In this document: one piece after another, positions 7,962 through 16,268 of the stretch
Position numbering within the stretch: the stretch's first letter is position 1
Layout: each line of letters begins with the position of its first letter
Source: LZORAL124-50-18 sp051208045
Lineage (GTDB): Bacteria > Pseudomonadota > Gammaproteobacteria > Pseudomonadales > Oleiphilaceae
Length of the DNA stretch: 64,000 bases
NCBI GenBank assembly: GCA_051208045.1
Contig: JBPJFY010000013.1
Span: 35,787 to 99,786, forward strand
Direction of reading: 5' to 3'
Program-made: the position numbers and the translations under genes
Notes under the pieces: generated by a model
What the model was told of the DNA's origin: nothing
The model's input: only the letters and a program-made list of their open reading frames with translations
The model's database searches: none

Positions 7962-9161
7962 TCAAGAAAGAGAGTTAATAAACCGTCGAATGCGTTCCGC
8001 CGCTTCGATACACTCGTCAACGCTCGCAACCAGTGCCATACGCACCCGATTCCTGCCCGGATTGATGCCATTGACCGTGCGGCTCAGGTAGGAGCCGGGA
8101 AGCACCGTAACGTTCTCCTGGGCAAAGAGTTGGGCGGCGAACGATTCATCGCCAATGGGGGTTTCAGGCCACAAATAGAAGCTGGCATCGGTCTGGTGAA
8201 CCTTCATGACCGGCTGAAGGACTGAAAGCACTGCTTCGAACTTCTGGCGGTACAATGCCCGGTTTTCCTTGACGTGCATTTCATCTCCCCAGCAGGCAAT
8301 GGATGCCATTTGATGATGTATCGGGAGTGCACAACCGTGGTATGTGCGATAGGCGAGGTAGTGTTTCAACAAATTCGCGTCGCCAGCAACAAATCCGGAG
8401 CGGAGACCCGGAAGATTTGATCGTTTCGATAAACTGTGGAACACCACGCAGTTTCTAAAATCTGTCCGGCCCAGGCGTGCACATACCTCGAGCAAACCGA
8501 TCGGGGGATCGGACTCATCGCAATAGATCTCAGAGTAACATTCGTCTGAGGCGATGACGAAGTCGTATTTGTCAGACAGTTCGATAAGCCTGCTCAAAGT
8601 TGCCTGGTTTGTCACCGTGCCAGTTGGATTGCCCGGGCTGCAGATAAACAGAAGCTGGCAGTCTTTCCAAACGGCTTCCGGCACTGCCTCATAGTTCGGC
8701 AGGAAGTTGTTTTCTTCGATGCACGGCAAATAAATCGGCTCTGCACCTGCCAGGAGTGCAGCCCCTTCGTAGACTTGGTAAAAGGGATTTGGGGAGATGA
8801 CTTTGGCTGGACGGCTGCGGTCGATGCAGGCTTGGGTGAATGAAAACAAGGCTTCTCGTGTGCCTGCAACCGGTAATACATTGGTGTCGGGATCAAGCGT
8901 ATTCTCAGGAATCTGGAACCGATCCGACAACCAGCGACAAATGGCTTGTCGAAGTTCAGGCAAACCTTTTGTGGCGGCATACACTGCGGTCTTATCCAGA
9001 TTGTTTTCCAGGGTTTGCAGCGCAAAGTCCGGTGCTGGATGCTTGGGTTCGCCGATGGAAAGCGCAATATGATTAAGCTCTTTCGGAGGGCTGATCCCCG
9101 ATTTCAGAGCAGTCAGTTTTTCGAAGGGGTAGGGGTGTAGTTTGTCGAGTTCGGGATTCAT
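7962..9161 (-). CDS. dapC: Succinyldiaminopimelate transaminase
   Basis: DapC is a class I PLP-dependent aminotransferase that converts N-succinyl-2-amino-6-ketopimelate to N-succinyl-LL-DAP. The start NPELDKLHPYPFEKL and IALSIGEPKHP are characteristic of DapC. The PLP-binding lysine lies in FHSLSKRSNLPGLRSGF, and CSPGNPTG is also present. At 399 residues it has the expected size. It is the first of the clustered dap genes on the minus strand and lies downstream of glnD, giving a compact nitrogen/lysine neighbourhood. Confidence 0.93.
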   Translation of the reverse strand: MNPELDKLHPYPFEKLTALKSGISPPKELNHIALSIGEPKHPAPDFALQTLENNLDKTAVYAATKGLPELRQAICRWLSDRFQIPENTLDPDTNVLPVAGTREALFSFTQACIDRSRPAKVISPNPFYQVYEGAALLAGAEPIYLPCIEENNFLPNYEAVPEAVWKDCQLLFICSPGNPTGTVTNQATLSRLIELSDKYDFVIASDECYSEIYCDESDPPIGLLEVCARLGRTDFRNCVVFHSLSKRSNLPGLRSGFVAGDANLLKHYLAYRTYHGCALPIHHQMASIACWGDEMHVKENRALYRQKFEAVLSVLQPVMKVHQTDASFYLWPETPIGDESFAAQLFAQENVTVLPGSYLSRTVNGINPGRNRVRMALVASVDECIEAAERIRRFINSLS

Positions 9162-9229
9162 TATTTCAGGGTTTCTCTTGCGTTTGTATGTCCATTCACA
9201 ATGTCGCCGGGCCTGTCTTTCCAGCCATA

Positions 9230-11932
9230 TCAGCTGTCGCTTTCGTCCAGCAGTTGGCTGATTTCTTCACTCAGTGACGCGCAGAGCGCTGGATCACTGA
9301 TGGGGTGCCCCTGTTTGTCAGTAATACAGAAAACGTCCTCCACTCGTTCGCCGAGTGTGGCGATGCGCGCGCTGACCAGTGAAACATCGTGATCAAACAT
9401 CGCCAGCCCGATTTTGGCCAACAGTCCCGGTCGGTCCGGGGTGATGACTTCCATAATGGTTCTCTGGTGCTGCGTATCATTACTGAAGGTGACTTCCGTG
9501 GGAAAAGAGAACAGTTTCAGGTGTCTTGGTGTTCTCCGCTTGATGATTTCCGGATAGTCGTCGGGATCGTCCAGCTCCTCAAACAATCTTTGTTGAACGC
9601 GTGCTTTTCTGTCTTCGTCTTTGGCAAACGGTTTGTTGTTTTCATCCAGTACAATAAAGCTGCTGAGGCTGAATGAGTCGGAAGACGCACTGATTCTGGC
9701 GTCGACAACATTGAGATTGAGCTGCTCCAATACGGCGGTGGTGGCGGCAAATGCGTTCGTATCTGAGCGTAAGGCAATCATGATCTGTGTTGCGCCTTTT
9801 TTGCCGCCCAGACCAATGTCCCGAATGAGAATCAGTGGCTCGTTGCTTTCTCCATGCTGGATCAGTGCCGTGGTTTGCCAGGCGATTTCTGTCGTGGAGT
9901 CCTGAAGGAAATAGTCATCATCCAACAGGCTCCATACTTGGCTGATTTCTGTTTCCGCATACCCTTTTTGTGTCAGAAGCAGCTGCGCTTCACTCTTGGT
10001 GGCATTGATCCATTCTTCGCGATCGATGGGGTTGTCCAGGCCTCGCCTGATGGCTCGTCGGGCTTCGAGATAGAGTTGACGCAAGAGCGTAGCGCGCCAG
10101 GTGTTCCACAGCTTGGGATTGGTGGCGGCAATATCCGCGACGGTCAACACAAAAAGGTAGTCCAGGTGTACCTGGCTCGGAATAGCCACGGCAAAGTCAT
10201 GAATGACCTGTGGGTCTTGCGTGTCCTTGCGTTGGGCGGTCATTGACATCAGGAGGTGATTCTCTACCAGCCACTCCACCAGCTGCGTATCTCGCTCACT
10301 TAAATGATGCCGCTTGCAAAATTTTCTGGCATCAATCGCGCCAAGATCTGAATGATCGCCCCCGCGTCCTTTGGCGATGTCGTGATATAACCCGGCGATG
10401 TACACCAGTTCCTGCTTGGGCAAGCGCTTAACGAGCCGGCCAGCCAGCGGGAACTGTTCCAGATACGAGGGCTTGTGAAAATTCACCAGGTTGCGAATGA
10501 CCTTGAGGGTGTGTGCATCCACGGTATAAATATGGAAAAGGTCGTGCTGCATTTGTCCGATAATTTTACCGAACTCCGGCAGGTATCGCCCCAGCACGTT
10601 GTAGCGCTTCATGAACGACAACGTTCGATGCAAAGCATGAGGTGTTTTGAGAATTTCCATGAAGAGCGATGTGTTGGCAATGTCTTTGCGAAAACTCTCA
10701 TCAATCAGGTGTCGATGGCTTCGAATGGCGCGAATGGTGGTCGCGCGAATCCCTTTAATCGCTGAATGCTGGGCGACCAGGAGAAAGACCTCCATCAGCG
10801 CGTAGGGTGCATACGCGAATACGCCATTGTTGATGGCCTCGATGTACCGACCTTTGATCACAAAGCGGTTGTTCAGGCGGATGACTTCCTCTTCATAGTC
10901 GCGGAGGATGGTCTCATCGAAGTATTGCAGCATCACGTCCGAAATTTCTGCAAGACTCAGTACGCGACGGTAATACTTCTTCATCATGGCTTCAACGCCC
11001 AGTCGCTCATCGCTTTCCTGAAATCCGAGCAGCGGCGCGAGTTTGCGTTGGTGGTCAAACAATAGTCGGTTCTCGTTGCGTTTGGCCAGCATCTGGAGAC
11101 CATACCGCATCCGCCAGAGAAAGGTTTCACCTTCTTCCAGCATGGCAAACTCTTCATCGGTGAGAAAGCGATAGCGGTCCTGCTCATTGGGCTTTTTGCT
11201 GAATCCGGCATGCCGCTTGGTAATCCAGCCGATGGTCTGGATGTCTCGCAACGTTCCTGGAGAAGCCTTCAGGTTGGGCTCCAGGTTATATTCCGTATCG
11301 CTGTATTTATCATGGCGATTTTTCTGTTCTTCCCGCTTGGCCAGGAAAAACGCTCGATCGGTGTAGACTTCGTCGCTGTACGCCCGCTCACTGAGCCTGC
11401 AACGCAGTTGGTCATTGCCAAATATGGTGCGGGTTTCCAGTAAGTTTGTCGCAATTGTAATGTCGTCTTTGGCGACCGCGATGCACTCTTCAATGGTGCG
11501 GCTGCTCTGGCCGATATCCAGGTTTAGATCCCAAAGCCGTGTAACGAACTGGGAGATGTTCTCGTTGTCACGTTGAGAAAACTCAACATCGGCCAATATC
11601 AGCAGGTCAATGTCTGAGTGGGGGTGAAGTTCGCCACGTCCATAGCCGCCTACTGCAATCAAGCTGATGGCATCTGGGTGTGTCCACTCGTAAAGGCTCC
11701 AGATGCTGGCCAGGACGCGATCAATGAAGAAGGCGCGCGCAGCGACCAGAATGCGCACATCGTACCCCTCCAGAAAGTGCTTATCCAGGTAGTCGCTGGC
11801 CTCCTGCAATTTCTGCTTGATTGCTTTGATCGAGGGTTTCTCGGTATGGATGAGGGCATCGATACTGTCTTGGCTGAGAGTAGGGCTGCTGTTTAACAGT
11901 TTCAGCGCTTGTTGCGTCGCAGTGTTGGTCAT
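9230..11932 (-). CDS. glnD: Bifunctional uridylyltransferase / uridylyl-removing enzyme of PII
   Basis: GlnD senses glutamine and modifies the PII proteins that control glutamine synthetase and NtrBC. In order the domains are: a nucleotidyltransferase with GGYGRGELHPHSDIDLLIL; a helical region; an HD phosphohydrolase with YHDIAKGRGGDHSDLGA; and two C-terminal ACT domains (about residues 700-780 and 810-890, including TPDRPGLLAKIGLAM). The length, about 900 residues, is normal. The frame opens at 11968 inside map, but ATG 11932 avoids overlap, lying four bases after the map stop, so coupling to map is likely. Confidence 0.96.
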   Translation of the reverse strand: MTNTATQQALKLLNSSPTLSQDSIDALIHTEKPSIKAIKQKLQEASDYLDKHFLEGYDVRILVAARAFFIDRVLASIWSLYEWTHPDAISLIAVGGYGRGELHPHSDIDLLILADVEFSQRDNENISQFVTRLWDLNLDIGQSSRTIEECIAVAKDDITIATNLLETRTIFGNDQLRCRLSERAYSDEVYTDRAFFLAKREEQKNRHDKYSDTEYNLEPNLKASPGTLRDIQTIGWITKRHAGFSKKPNEQDRYRFLTDEEFAMLEEGETFLWRMRYGLQMLAKRNENRLLFDHQRKLAPLLGFQESDERLGVEAMMKKYYRRVLSLAEISDVMLQYFDETILRDYEEEVIRLNNRFVIKGRYIEAINNGVFAYAPYALMEVFLLVAQHSAIKGIRATTIRAIRSHRHLIDESFRKDIANTSLFMEILKTPHALHRTLSFMKRYNVLGRYLPEFGKIIGQMQHDLFHIYTVDAHTLKVIRNLVNFHKPSYLEQFPLAGRLVKRLPKQELVYIAGLYHDIAKGRGGDHSDLGAIDARKFCKRHHLSERDTQLVEWLVENHLLMSMTAQRKDTQDPQVIHDFAVAIPSQVHLDYLFVLTVADIAATNPKLWNTWRATLLRQLYLEARRAIRRGLDNPIDREEWINATKSEAQLLLTQKGYAETEISQVWSLLDDDYFLQDSTTEIAWQTTALIQHGESNEPLILIRDIGLGGKKGATQIMIALRSDTNAFAATTAVLEQLNLNVVDARISASSDSFSLSSFIVLDENNKPFAKDEDRKARVQQRLFEELDDPDDYPEIIKRRTPRHLKLFSFPTEVTFSNDTQHQRTIMEVITPDRPGLLAKIGLAMFDHDVSLVSARIATLGERVEDVFCITDKQGHPISDPALCASLSEEISQLLDESDS

Positions 11933-11936
11933 AGGA

Positions 11937-12731
11937 TCAGCGGCTGCTCCAGCTATCCACCAGCTCACGTTCCTCTTCTCTCAGGGTGAGAATTTCGAAG
12001 CCGTCTGCCGTCACAAGTACCGTGTGCTCCCATTGGGCAGAGAGTTTGTGATCCTTGGTGACCACTGTCCAGCCGTCGGGTAACAATTTACAGTGCCGTT
12101 TTCCCTGGTTGATCATGGGTTCGACAGTAAAAATCATGCCTTCTTTCAGCTCCATGCCGGTTCCAGCCTTGCCGTAGTGCATGACCTGAGGCTCTTCGTG
12201 AAACACTTTGCCAATCCCGTGGCCACAGTATTCGCGTACTACCGAATAATGGTTGGACTCGGCGTGTTGCTGGATGACCGCACCAATGTCTCCGAGTCTC
12301 GCACCAGGACGAATGACCTGGATGCCTTTGTACATGCATTCCTGCGTGATCCGCGCCAGTCTTTCTGCAGCGATGGAGCGCTTACCAACGAAGAACATTT
12401 TGCTGGTATCTCCGTGGTATTCATCCTTGATGACAGTGATATCGATATTGACGACATCTTCTTCCTTGAGTTTCTTTTTATCCGAGGGGATGCCGTGACA
12501 AATCACGTGATTGACAGAAGTGCAGATGGACTTGGGGAAGCCTCGATAATTCAGTGGGGCCGGAATACAATCCAGTTCCTTGGTTATAAATTCATGGCAG
12601 ATATCGTTCAGCTCACCCGTGGTCACGCCCGGCTTGACGAAGGGCTCAATCATTTCAAGGGTCTTGGCGGCAAGTCGTCCCGCCACACGCATCTTTTCGA
12701 TTTCGTCCGCGGTTTTTATGGTAACTTTCAT
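11937..12731 (-). CDS. map: Methionine aminopeptidase, type I
   Basis: This enzyme removes the initiator methionine from nascent proteins. The 264 residues contain the type I landmarks: N-terminal MRVAGRLAAKTLEMIEP, VNHVICHGIPSDKK (active-site histidine), NIDITVIKDEYHGDTSKMF (two metal-binding aspartates), EYCGHGIGKVFHEEPQV and the metal-ligand glutamates in MIFTVEPMIN and WEHTVLVT. It is divergent from rpsB, and the 251-base gap holds the S2 leader and promoter. The map/rpsB divergence is a standard gammaproteobacterial arrangement. Confidence 0.97.
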   Translation of the reverse strand: MKVTIKTADEIEKMRVAGRLAAKTLEMIEPFVKPGVTTGELNDICHEFITKELDCIPAPLNYRGFPKSICTSVNHVICHGIPSDKKKLKEEDVVNIDITVIKDEYHGDTSKMFFVGKRSIAAERLARITQECMYKGIQVIRPGARLGDIGAVIQQHAESNHYSVVREYCGHGIGKVFHEEPQVMHYGKAGTGMELKEGMIFTVEPMINQGKRHCKLLPDGWTVVTKDHKLSAQWEHTVLVTADGFEILTLREEERELVDSWSSR

Positions 12732-12810
12732 AAGCGTCCGGTAATACTCCAGTCAATAAGTCGGGTATTGTAACAATAAGCGAGACAGGATAGAAATGAA
12801 ATGAAATGGG

Positions 12811-12839
12811 TTTAAATTGACTGGTATTTATGGTATAAA
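12811..12839 (+). promoter_or_regulatory. Putative rpsB promoter (extended -10)
   Basis: TATAAA at 12834-12839 is preceded by TGG, an extended -10 element. TTTAAA at 12811-12816 lies 17 bases upstream as a weak -35. The following GC-rich stretch (GCGCGCC, 12840-12846) resembles the discriminator of stringently controlled ribosomal promoters. A TTGACT at 12817 is too close to the -10 to serve as the -35. The assignment is an inference from sequence and position upstream of the S2 leader. Confidence 0.55.
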
Positions 12840-12881
12840 GCGCGCCGGAAATCTGTTGGATGGATTTTTCGAAACCAAAAA

Positions 12882-12951
12882 CACACACGCATCGGCACAT
12901 TGTTCTGGGTGCCTTCCTGTTTTAAGTGAAGGTGGAATGGTGGGATGTGTG
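12882..12951 (+). ncRNA. S2 leader (t44-type) 5' UTR element of rpsB
   Basis: The roughly 135-base untranslated leader of rpsB can fold into an outer helix CACACA (12882-12887) with TGTGTG (12946-12951). Inside it lie a hairpin GGCAC (12894-12898)/GTGCC (12909-12913) and a partly overlapping CCTTC (12912-12916)/GAAGG (12928-12932). In gammaproteobacteria the rpsB leader, known as the t44 RNA, is a conserved structured element through which ribosomal protein S2 represses its own mRNA. The position between map and rpsB matches. A covariance-model search would confirm it. Confidence 0.65.
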
Positions 12952-12982
12952 GAGGTCTAACCCAATTTATTAAGGTATTAAA

Positions 12983-13726
12983 ATGGCTGAAGTTACTATG
13001 CGTGACCTGCTCAAGGCAGGAGCACATTTTGGACACCAAACACGTTACTGGAACCCGAAAATGGGTAAGTACATCTTTGGTGCGCGCAACAAGATTCATA
13101 TCATCAATCTGGAGCACACTGTTCCAGCTATGAACAAAGCACTGGCTCTCGTGACTAATCTGTCCGGGAACAAGAACAAGGTTTTGTTTGTGGGTACAAA
13201 GCGAGCAGCGGGCAAGATCATTAAAGAGCAGGCTGAGCGCGCGAACATGCCGTATGTTAACCATCGCTGGTTGGGTGGGATGCTGACCAACTACAAGACA
13301 ATTCGTCAGTCTATTAAGCGATTCCGTGATCTGGAAGCACAAAGCCAGGACGGAACATTCGAGAAGTTGACCAAGAAAGAAGTGTTGATGTTGACTCGTG
13401 AAATGGAAAAGCTGGATCGCAGCATTGGCGGCATCAAGGATATGGGGGGTTTGCCAGATGCGATTTTTGTGGTTGACGTAGATCACGAGCGGATCGCCAT
13501 TAAAGAAGCGAACAAGCTGGGCATTCCTGTAATTGGTATCGTGGATACCAATAGCGATCCTGATGGAGTGGATTATGTTATCCCAGGAAATGATGATGCG
13601 ATTCGCGCAATTCAAGTGTATGTGAATGCGGTGGCGGATGCGTGTCTGGAAGGTACTTCTGGTGGTACAGGTGCGGATGAGTTCGTTGAAGTGAGCGAAG
13701 ACGCTCCTGATGCGGCGGCTGAGTAA
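12983..13726 (+). CDS. rpsB: 30S ribosomal protein S2
   Basis: S2 is a small-subunit protein at the head/body junction. The 247 residues begin MAEVTMRDLLKAGAHFGHQTRYWNP, in which RDLLKAGAHFGHQT is the S2 hallmark. VNHRWLGGMLTNYKTI and GIVDTNSDPDGVDYVIPGND are also canonical. AAGG occurs nine bases before ATG 12983. The gene starts the translation part of the superoperon and is followed by hairpins that should set the rpsB:tsf ratio. Confidence 0.98.
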   Translation: MAEVTMRDLLKAGAHFGHQTRYWNPKMGKYIFGARNKIHIINLEHTVPAMNKALALVTNLSGNKNKVLFVGTKRAAGKIIKEQAERANMPYVNHRWLGGMLTNYKTIRQSIKRFRDLEAQSQDGTFEKLTKKEVLMLTREMEKLDRSIGGIKDMGGLPDAIFVVDVDHERIAIKEANKLGIPVIGIVDTNSDPDGVDYVIPGNDDAIRAIQVYVNAVADACLEGTSGGTGADEFVEVSEDAPDAAAE

Positions 13727-13733
13727 CAAAATT

Positions 13734-13758
13734 GTGGGCGTTGAGCGCTCACTTTTTT
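13734..13758 (+). terminator. Intrinsic terminator/attenuator between rpsB and tsf
   Basis: GTGGGCG (13734-13740), loop TTGAG, CGCTCAC (13746-13752) form a seven-pair stem with one G-U pair, followed by six T. It starts seven bases after the rpsB stop. Since tsf lies just downstream on the same strand, it probably acts as a partial terminator that adjusts S2 against EF-Ts output. Confidence 0.75.
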
Positions 13759-13772
13759 GAGGTTTTTTTAAG

Positions 13773-13801
13773 TTAAAGGGGCGAGTACATTGCCCCTTTA
13801 A
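13773..13801 (+). terminator. Second hairpin in the rpsB-tsf gap
   Basis: TTAAAGGGGC (13773-13782) and GCCCCTTTAA (13792-13801) are perfectly complementary over ten bases with a nine-base loop. The sequence after it (TTCTAATTGG) is not a clean T-tract, so it may be an mRNA processing or stabilising structure for tsf rather than a terminator. It starts 14 bases after the T-tract of the previous hairpin. Confidence 0.5.
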
Positions 13802-13835
13802 TTCTAATTGGTGATGAATTTACAGGGGAACAGAT

Positions 13836-14699
13836 ATGGCAATTTCTGCCTCAATGGTTAAAGAGCTTCGTGAGCGCACGGGGTTGGGCATGATGGAGTG
13901 CAAAAAGGCACTGGTTGAAGCGGACGGTGATATCGATGCGGCAATTGAAAACCTGCGCAAAAGCTCAGGTATGAAAGCTGCCAAGAAAGCCGGTCGAATT
14001 GCTGCGGATGGTGTTGTGGCAACGCGCGTGTCTGAAGATGGTAAGTTGGCTGTACTGGTGGAAGTGAATAGCGAAACTGACTTCGTGGCACGTGATGATA
14101 ATTTCGGTGCTTACGTTGAGAAAGTGGTTGCCAAGGCCTTTGAAACCAAGCAGTCCGACGTGGCCGTACTGATGGAAGGTGAGCTGGAAGAAGCGCGTCA
14201 GGCACTGGTGCAGAAAATTGGTGAGAACATTTCTGTGCGTCGAATTCAGGTGGTTGAAGCGGCTGATGGCGTAGTGGGTGCGTACGTGCACGGTAATTCG
14301 CGCATTGCGGTTCTGGTTGCCCTGAAAGGTGGAAATCAGGAGCTGGCCAAAGATGTGGCCATGCACGTTGCTGCCGTGAATCCTTTGTATGCAAATCCTT
14401 CTCAGATCCCGGAAGAAGAAGTGGAAAAGGAAAAGGCAATTTTGTTGGCTCAACCAGATATGGCCGGCAAACCTGCTGAAATCGCAGAAAAAATCATCGG
14501 TGGTCGTCTGAGCAAGTTCAAGGCAGAGATCAGCTTGACTGAGCAGCAGTTTGTAAAGGATCCTGATGTGAAAGTGGGTACGCTCGTGAGTAAAGCGGGT
14601 GCCGAAATCGTTAGCTTTACGCGCTTTGAGGTGGGTGAAGGTATCGAGAAAGAAGAAGTGGATTTTGCAGCGGAAGTTGCAGCAGCAGCGAAAGGTTAA
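13836..14699 (+). CDS. tsf: Elongation factor Ts
   Basis: EF-Ts exchanges GDP for GTP on EF-Tu. The 287-residue product begins with VKELRERTGLGMMECKKAL and VEADGDIDAAIENLRK, the N-terminal UBA-like domain. EVNSETDFVARDDNF, the TDFV segment that contacts EF-Tu, follows at about residue 78. The C-terminal core is of normal size. The start is AGGGGAACAGAT-ATG. It follows rpsB and ends 28 bases before a strong terminator. Confidence 0.98.
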   Translation: MAISASMVKELRERTGLGMMECKKALVEADGDIDAAIENLRKSSGMKAAKKAGRIAADGVVATRVSEDGKLAVLVEVNSETDFVARDDNFGAYVEKVVAKAFETKQSDVAVLMEGELEEARQALVQKIGENISVRRIQVVEAADGVVGAYVHGNSRIAVLVALKGGNQELAKDVAMHVAAVNPLYANPSQIPEEEVEKEKAILLAQPDMAGKPAEIAEKIIGGRLSKFKAEISLTEQQFVKDPDVKVGTLVSKAGAEIVSFTRFEVGEGIEKEEVDFAAEVAAAAKG

Positions 14700-14726
14700 G
14701 TGACCTAGGGTTTCGCTGAACCACAG

Positions 14727-14767
14727 CCGCAGTATGCCAGAGCCTGTGCATACTGCGGTTTTTTTTT
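14727..14767 (+). terminator. Rho-independent terminator after tsf
   Basis: CCGCAGTATGC (14727-14737) and GCATACTGCGG (14748-14758) form a perfect 11-pair stem with a ten-base loop, followed by nine T (14759-14767). This is a classic strong terminator ending the rpsB-tsf transcript, which implies a separate promoter for pyrH. Confidence 0.93.
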
Positions 14768-14816
14768 GCATGTTTCTCGCTCTCCGCGAGCATTACAGGC
14801 TTTTAAGTCGTGAAGG

Positions 14817-14846
14817 CTGGCAGTTTTTGGTGCACCAAGCTAATAT
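14817..14846 (+). promoter_or_regulatory. Putative pyrH promoter containing a 12-bp palindrome
   Basis: CTGGCA (14817-14822) and TAATAT (14841-14846) could form a -35/-10 pair with an 18-base spacer. The spacer carries the perfect palindrome TTGGTGCACCAA (14827-14838). The site lies after the tsf terminator and 74 bases before pyrH. A repressor site in the spacer is plausible but unproven. Confidence 0.4.
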
Positions 14847-14919
14847 GTGCGGCTAACGCGAGGCATGCTCAAACTGAGGTGTCCAATCTTTCAGGTGGTT
14901 CATCAAAGAGTGACTTTCT

Positions 14920-15657
14920 ATGAGTAATCCCGGTAAAACTCAGTCCAAAAAGTACAAGCGCGTTTTATTGAAGCTAAGTGGCGAGGCGCTGGTTGGCGAA
15001 GAGGAGTTTGGCATTGATCCGAAAGTGCTTGATCGTATGGCGTTGGAAATCGGCCAACTCATCGGCATTGGTGTTCAGGTCGGACTGGTCATTGGTGGCG
15101 GCAACCTGTTCCGCGGGGCTGCGCTGAGTGCTGCGGGATTGGATCGGGTTACGGGTGATCACATGGGGATGCTTGCTACCGTAATGAATGCGCTGGCCAT
15201 GCGTGACGCCCTTGAACGCTGCAACATTGCCACGAAGGTGATGTCTGCGATACCCATGAGCGGGGTGGTGGAGCATTATGATCGACGACGCGCACTCAGG
15301 GATTTGAAGGGCGGAGATGTAGTCATCTTCAGTGCGGGTACGGGTAACCCCTTTTTTACCACAGATTCGGCGGCCTGTTTGCGGGGCATTGAGATCGAAG
15401 CAGATGTCGTGCTGAAAGCCACCAAAGTCGATGGCGTATATTCTGCTGATCCGATGAAAGACCCAGCTGCAGTGCGGTATGACCGACTGACCTATGATGA
15501 AGTGTTGGATCGGAAGCTCGGCGTGATGGATCTGACAGCAATCTGTTTGTGTCGGGATCACAATATGCCGGTACGCGTCTTTGATATGAACAAGCCTGGG
15601 GCTTTAACCCGGGTGGTTGTGGGTGAAGATGAAGGTACTTTGATAGAAGAGGCCTAG
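14920..15657 (+). CDS. pyrH: UMP kinase
   Basis: This bacterial UMP kinase of the amino acid kinase fold makes UDP from UMP. The 245 residues contain the diagnostic YKRVLLKLSGEAL start, GLVIGGGNLFRG, DHMGMLATVMNALAM, FSAGTGNPFFTTDSAA and KATKVDGVYSADP motifs. It is hexameric and cytosolic in characterised relatives. It opens the second transcription unit of the region, followed by frr 46 bases later, as in most gammaproteobacteria. Confidence 0.98.
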   Translation: MSNPGKTQSKKYKRVLLKLSGEALVGEEEFGIDPKVLDRMALEIGQLIGIGVQVGLVIGGGNLFRGAALSAAGLDRVTGDHMGMLATVMNALAMRDALERCNIATKVMSAIPMSGVVEHYDRRRALRDLKGGDVVIFSAGTGNPFFTTDSAACLRGIEIEADVVLKATKVDGVYSADPMKDPAAVRYDRLTYDEVLDRKLGVMDLTAICLCRDHNMPVRVFDMNKPGALTRVVVGEDEGTLIEEA

Positions 15658-15703
15658 CTGCAACTAACGCTGAACAGGAAGAGAACGAAAAAGAGGAAAT
15701 GGT

Positions 15704-16261
15704 GTGATTAACGAAATCAAACAAGAAGCAGAAGTAAAAATGAAGAAAAGCCTGGAAGCTCTCCAGGTAGCCTTCAATAAGATTCGGACGGGAAGAGCGC
15801 ACCCAAGCATTCTGGATGGAATTTTCGTTTCATACTATGGCGTGGATACGCCACTGAAACAGGTTGCTAACGTCAATGTTGAAGATGCTCGGACGCTCTC
15901 AATCGTACCTTGGGAAAAGCCTATGGTGCAGGCGATCGAAAAGGCGATTATGACCTCTGATCTCGGTTTGAATCCTGCAACTTCGGGTGAGGTGATTCGT
16001 GTGCCGATGCCTATGTTGACGGAGGAAACGCGCAAAAATTACGTCAAGCAGGCGAAAGCGGAAGCGGAGTCGGCACGTGTTTCTGTTCGTAATGCGCGCC
16101 GAGATGCCAATTCTGACTTGAAAGAGCTGCAGAAAGAGAAAGAAATATCCGAGGACGAGGAAAGAAAGGGCTCTGATGAAGTGCAGAAGCTGACGGACAA
16201 GTACGTTGCGGAAGTAGATAAAATGCTGGCGAGTAAAGAAAAAGATCTGATGGAAGTATAA
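15704..16261 (+). CDS. frr: Ribosome recycling factor
   Basis: RRF splits post-termination ribosomes together with EF-G. The 185-residue product begins with a GTG start (AGAGGA six bases upstream). It contains KTRTGRAHPSIL-like KIRTGRAHPSILDGI, VPWEKPMVQAIEKAIMTSDLGLNP, IRVPMPMLTEETRK and the terminal helix ending LASKEKDLMEV. The length is exactly that of the E. coli protein. It lies between pyrH and uppS, eight bases upstream of the latter. Confidence 0.98.
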   Translation: MINEIKQEAEVKMKKSLEALQVAFNKIRTGRAHPSILDGIFVSYYGVDTPLKQVANVNVEDARTLSIVPWEKPMVQAIEKAIMTSDLGLNPATSGEVIRVPMPMLTEETRKNYVKQAKAEAESARVSVRNARRDANSDLKELQKEKEISEDEERKGSDEVQKLTDKYVAEVDKMLASKEKDLMEV

Positions 16262-16268
16262 GCGCCTG

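Noticed and set aside
12812..13729. 305-codon minus-strand frame opposite rpsB
   Set aside because: Fully antisense to the unmistakable rpsB gene; composition rich in H, N and R as expected of a shadow.
13965..14771. 268-codon minus-strand frame opposite tsf
   Set aside because: Starts within the T-tract region of the tsf terminator and is antisense to conserved EF-Ts sequence.
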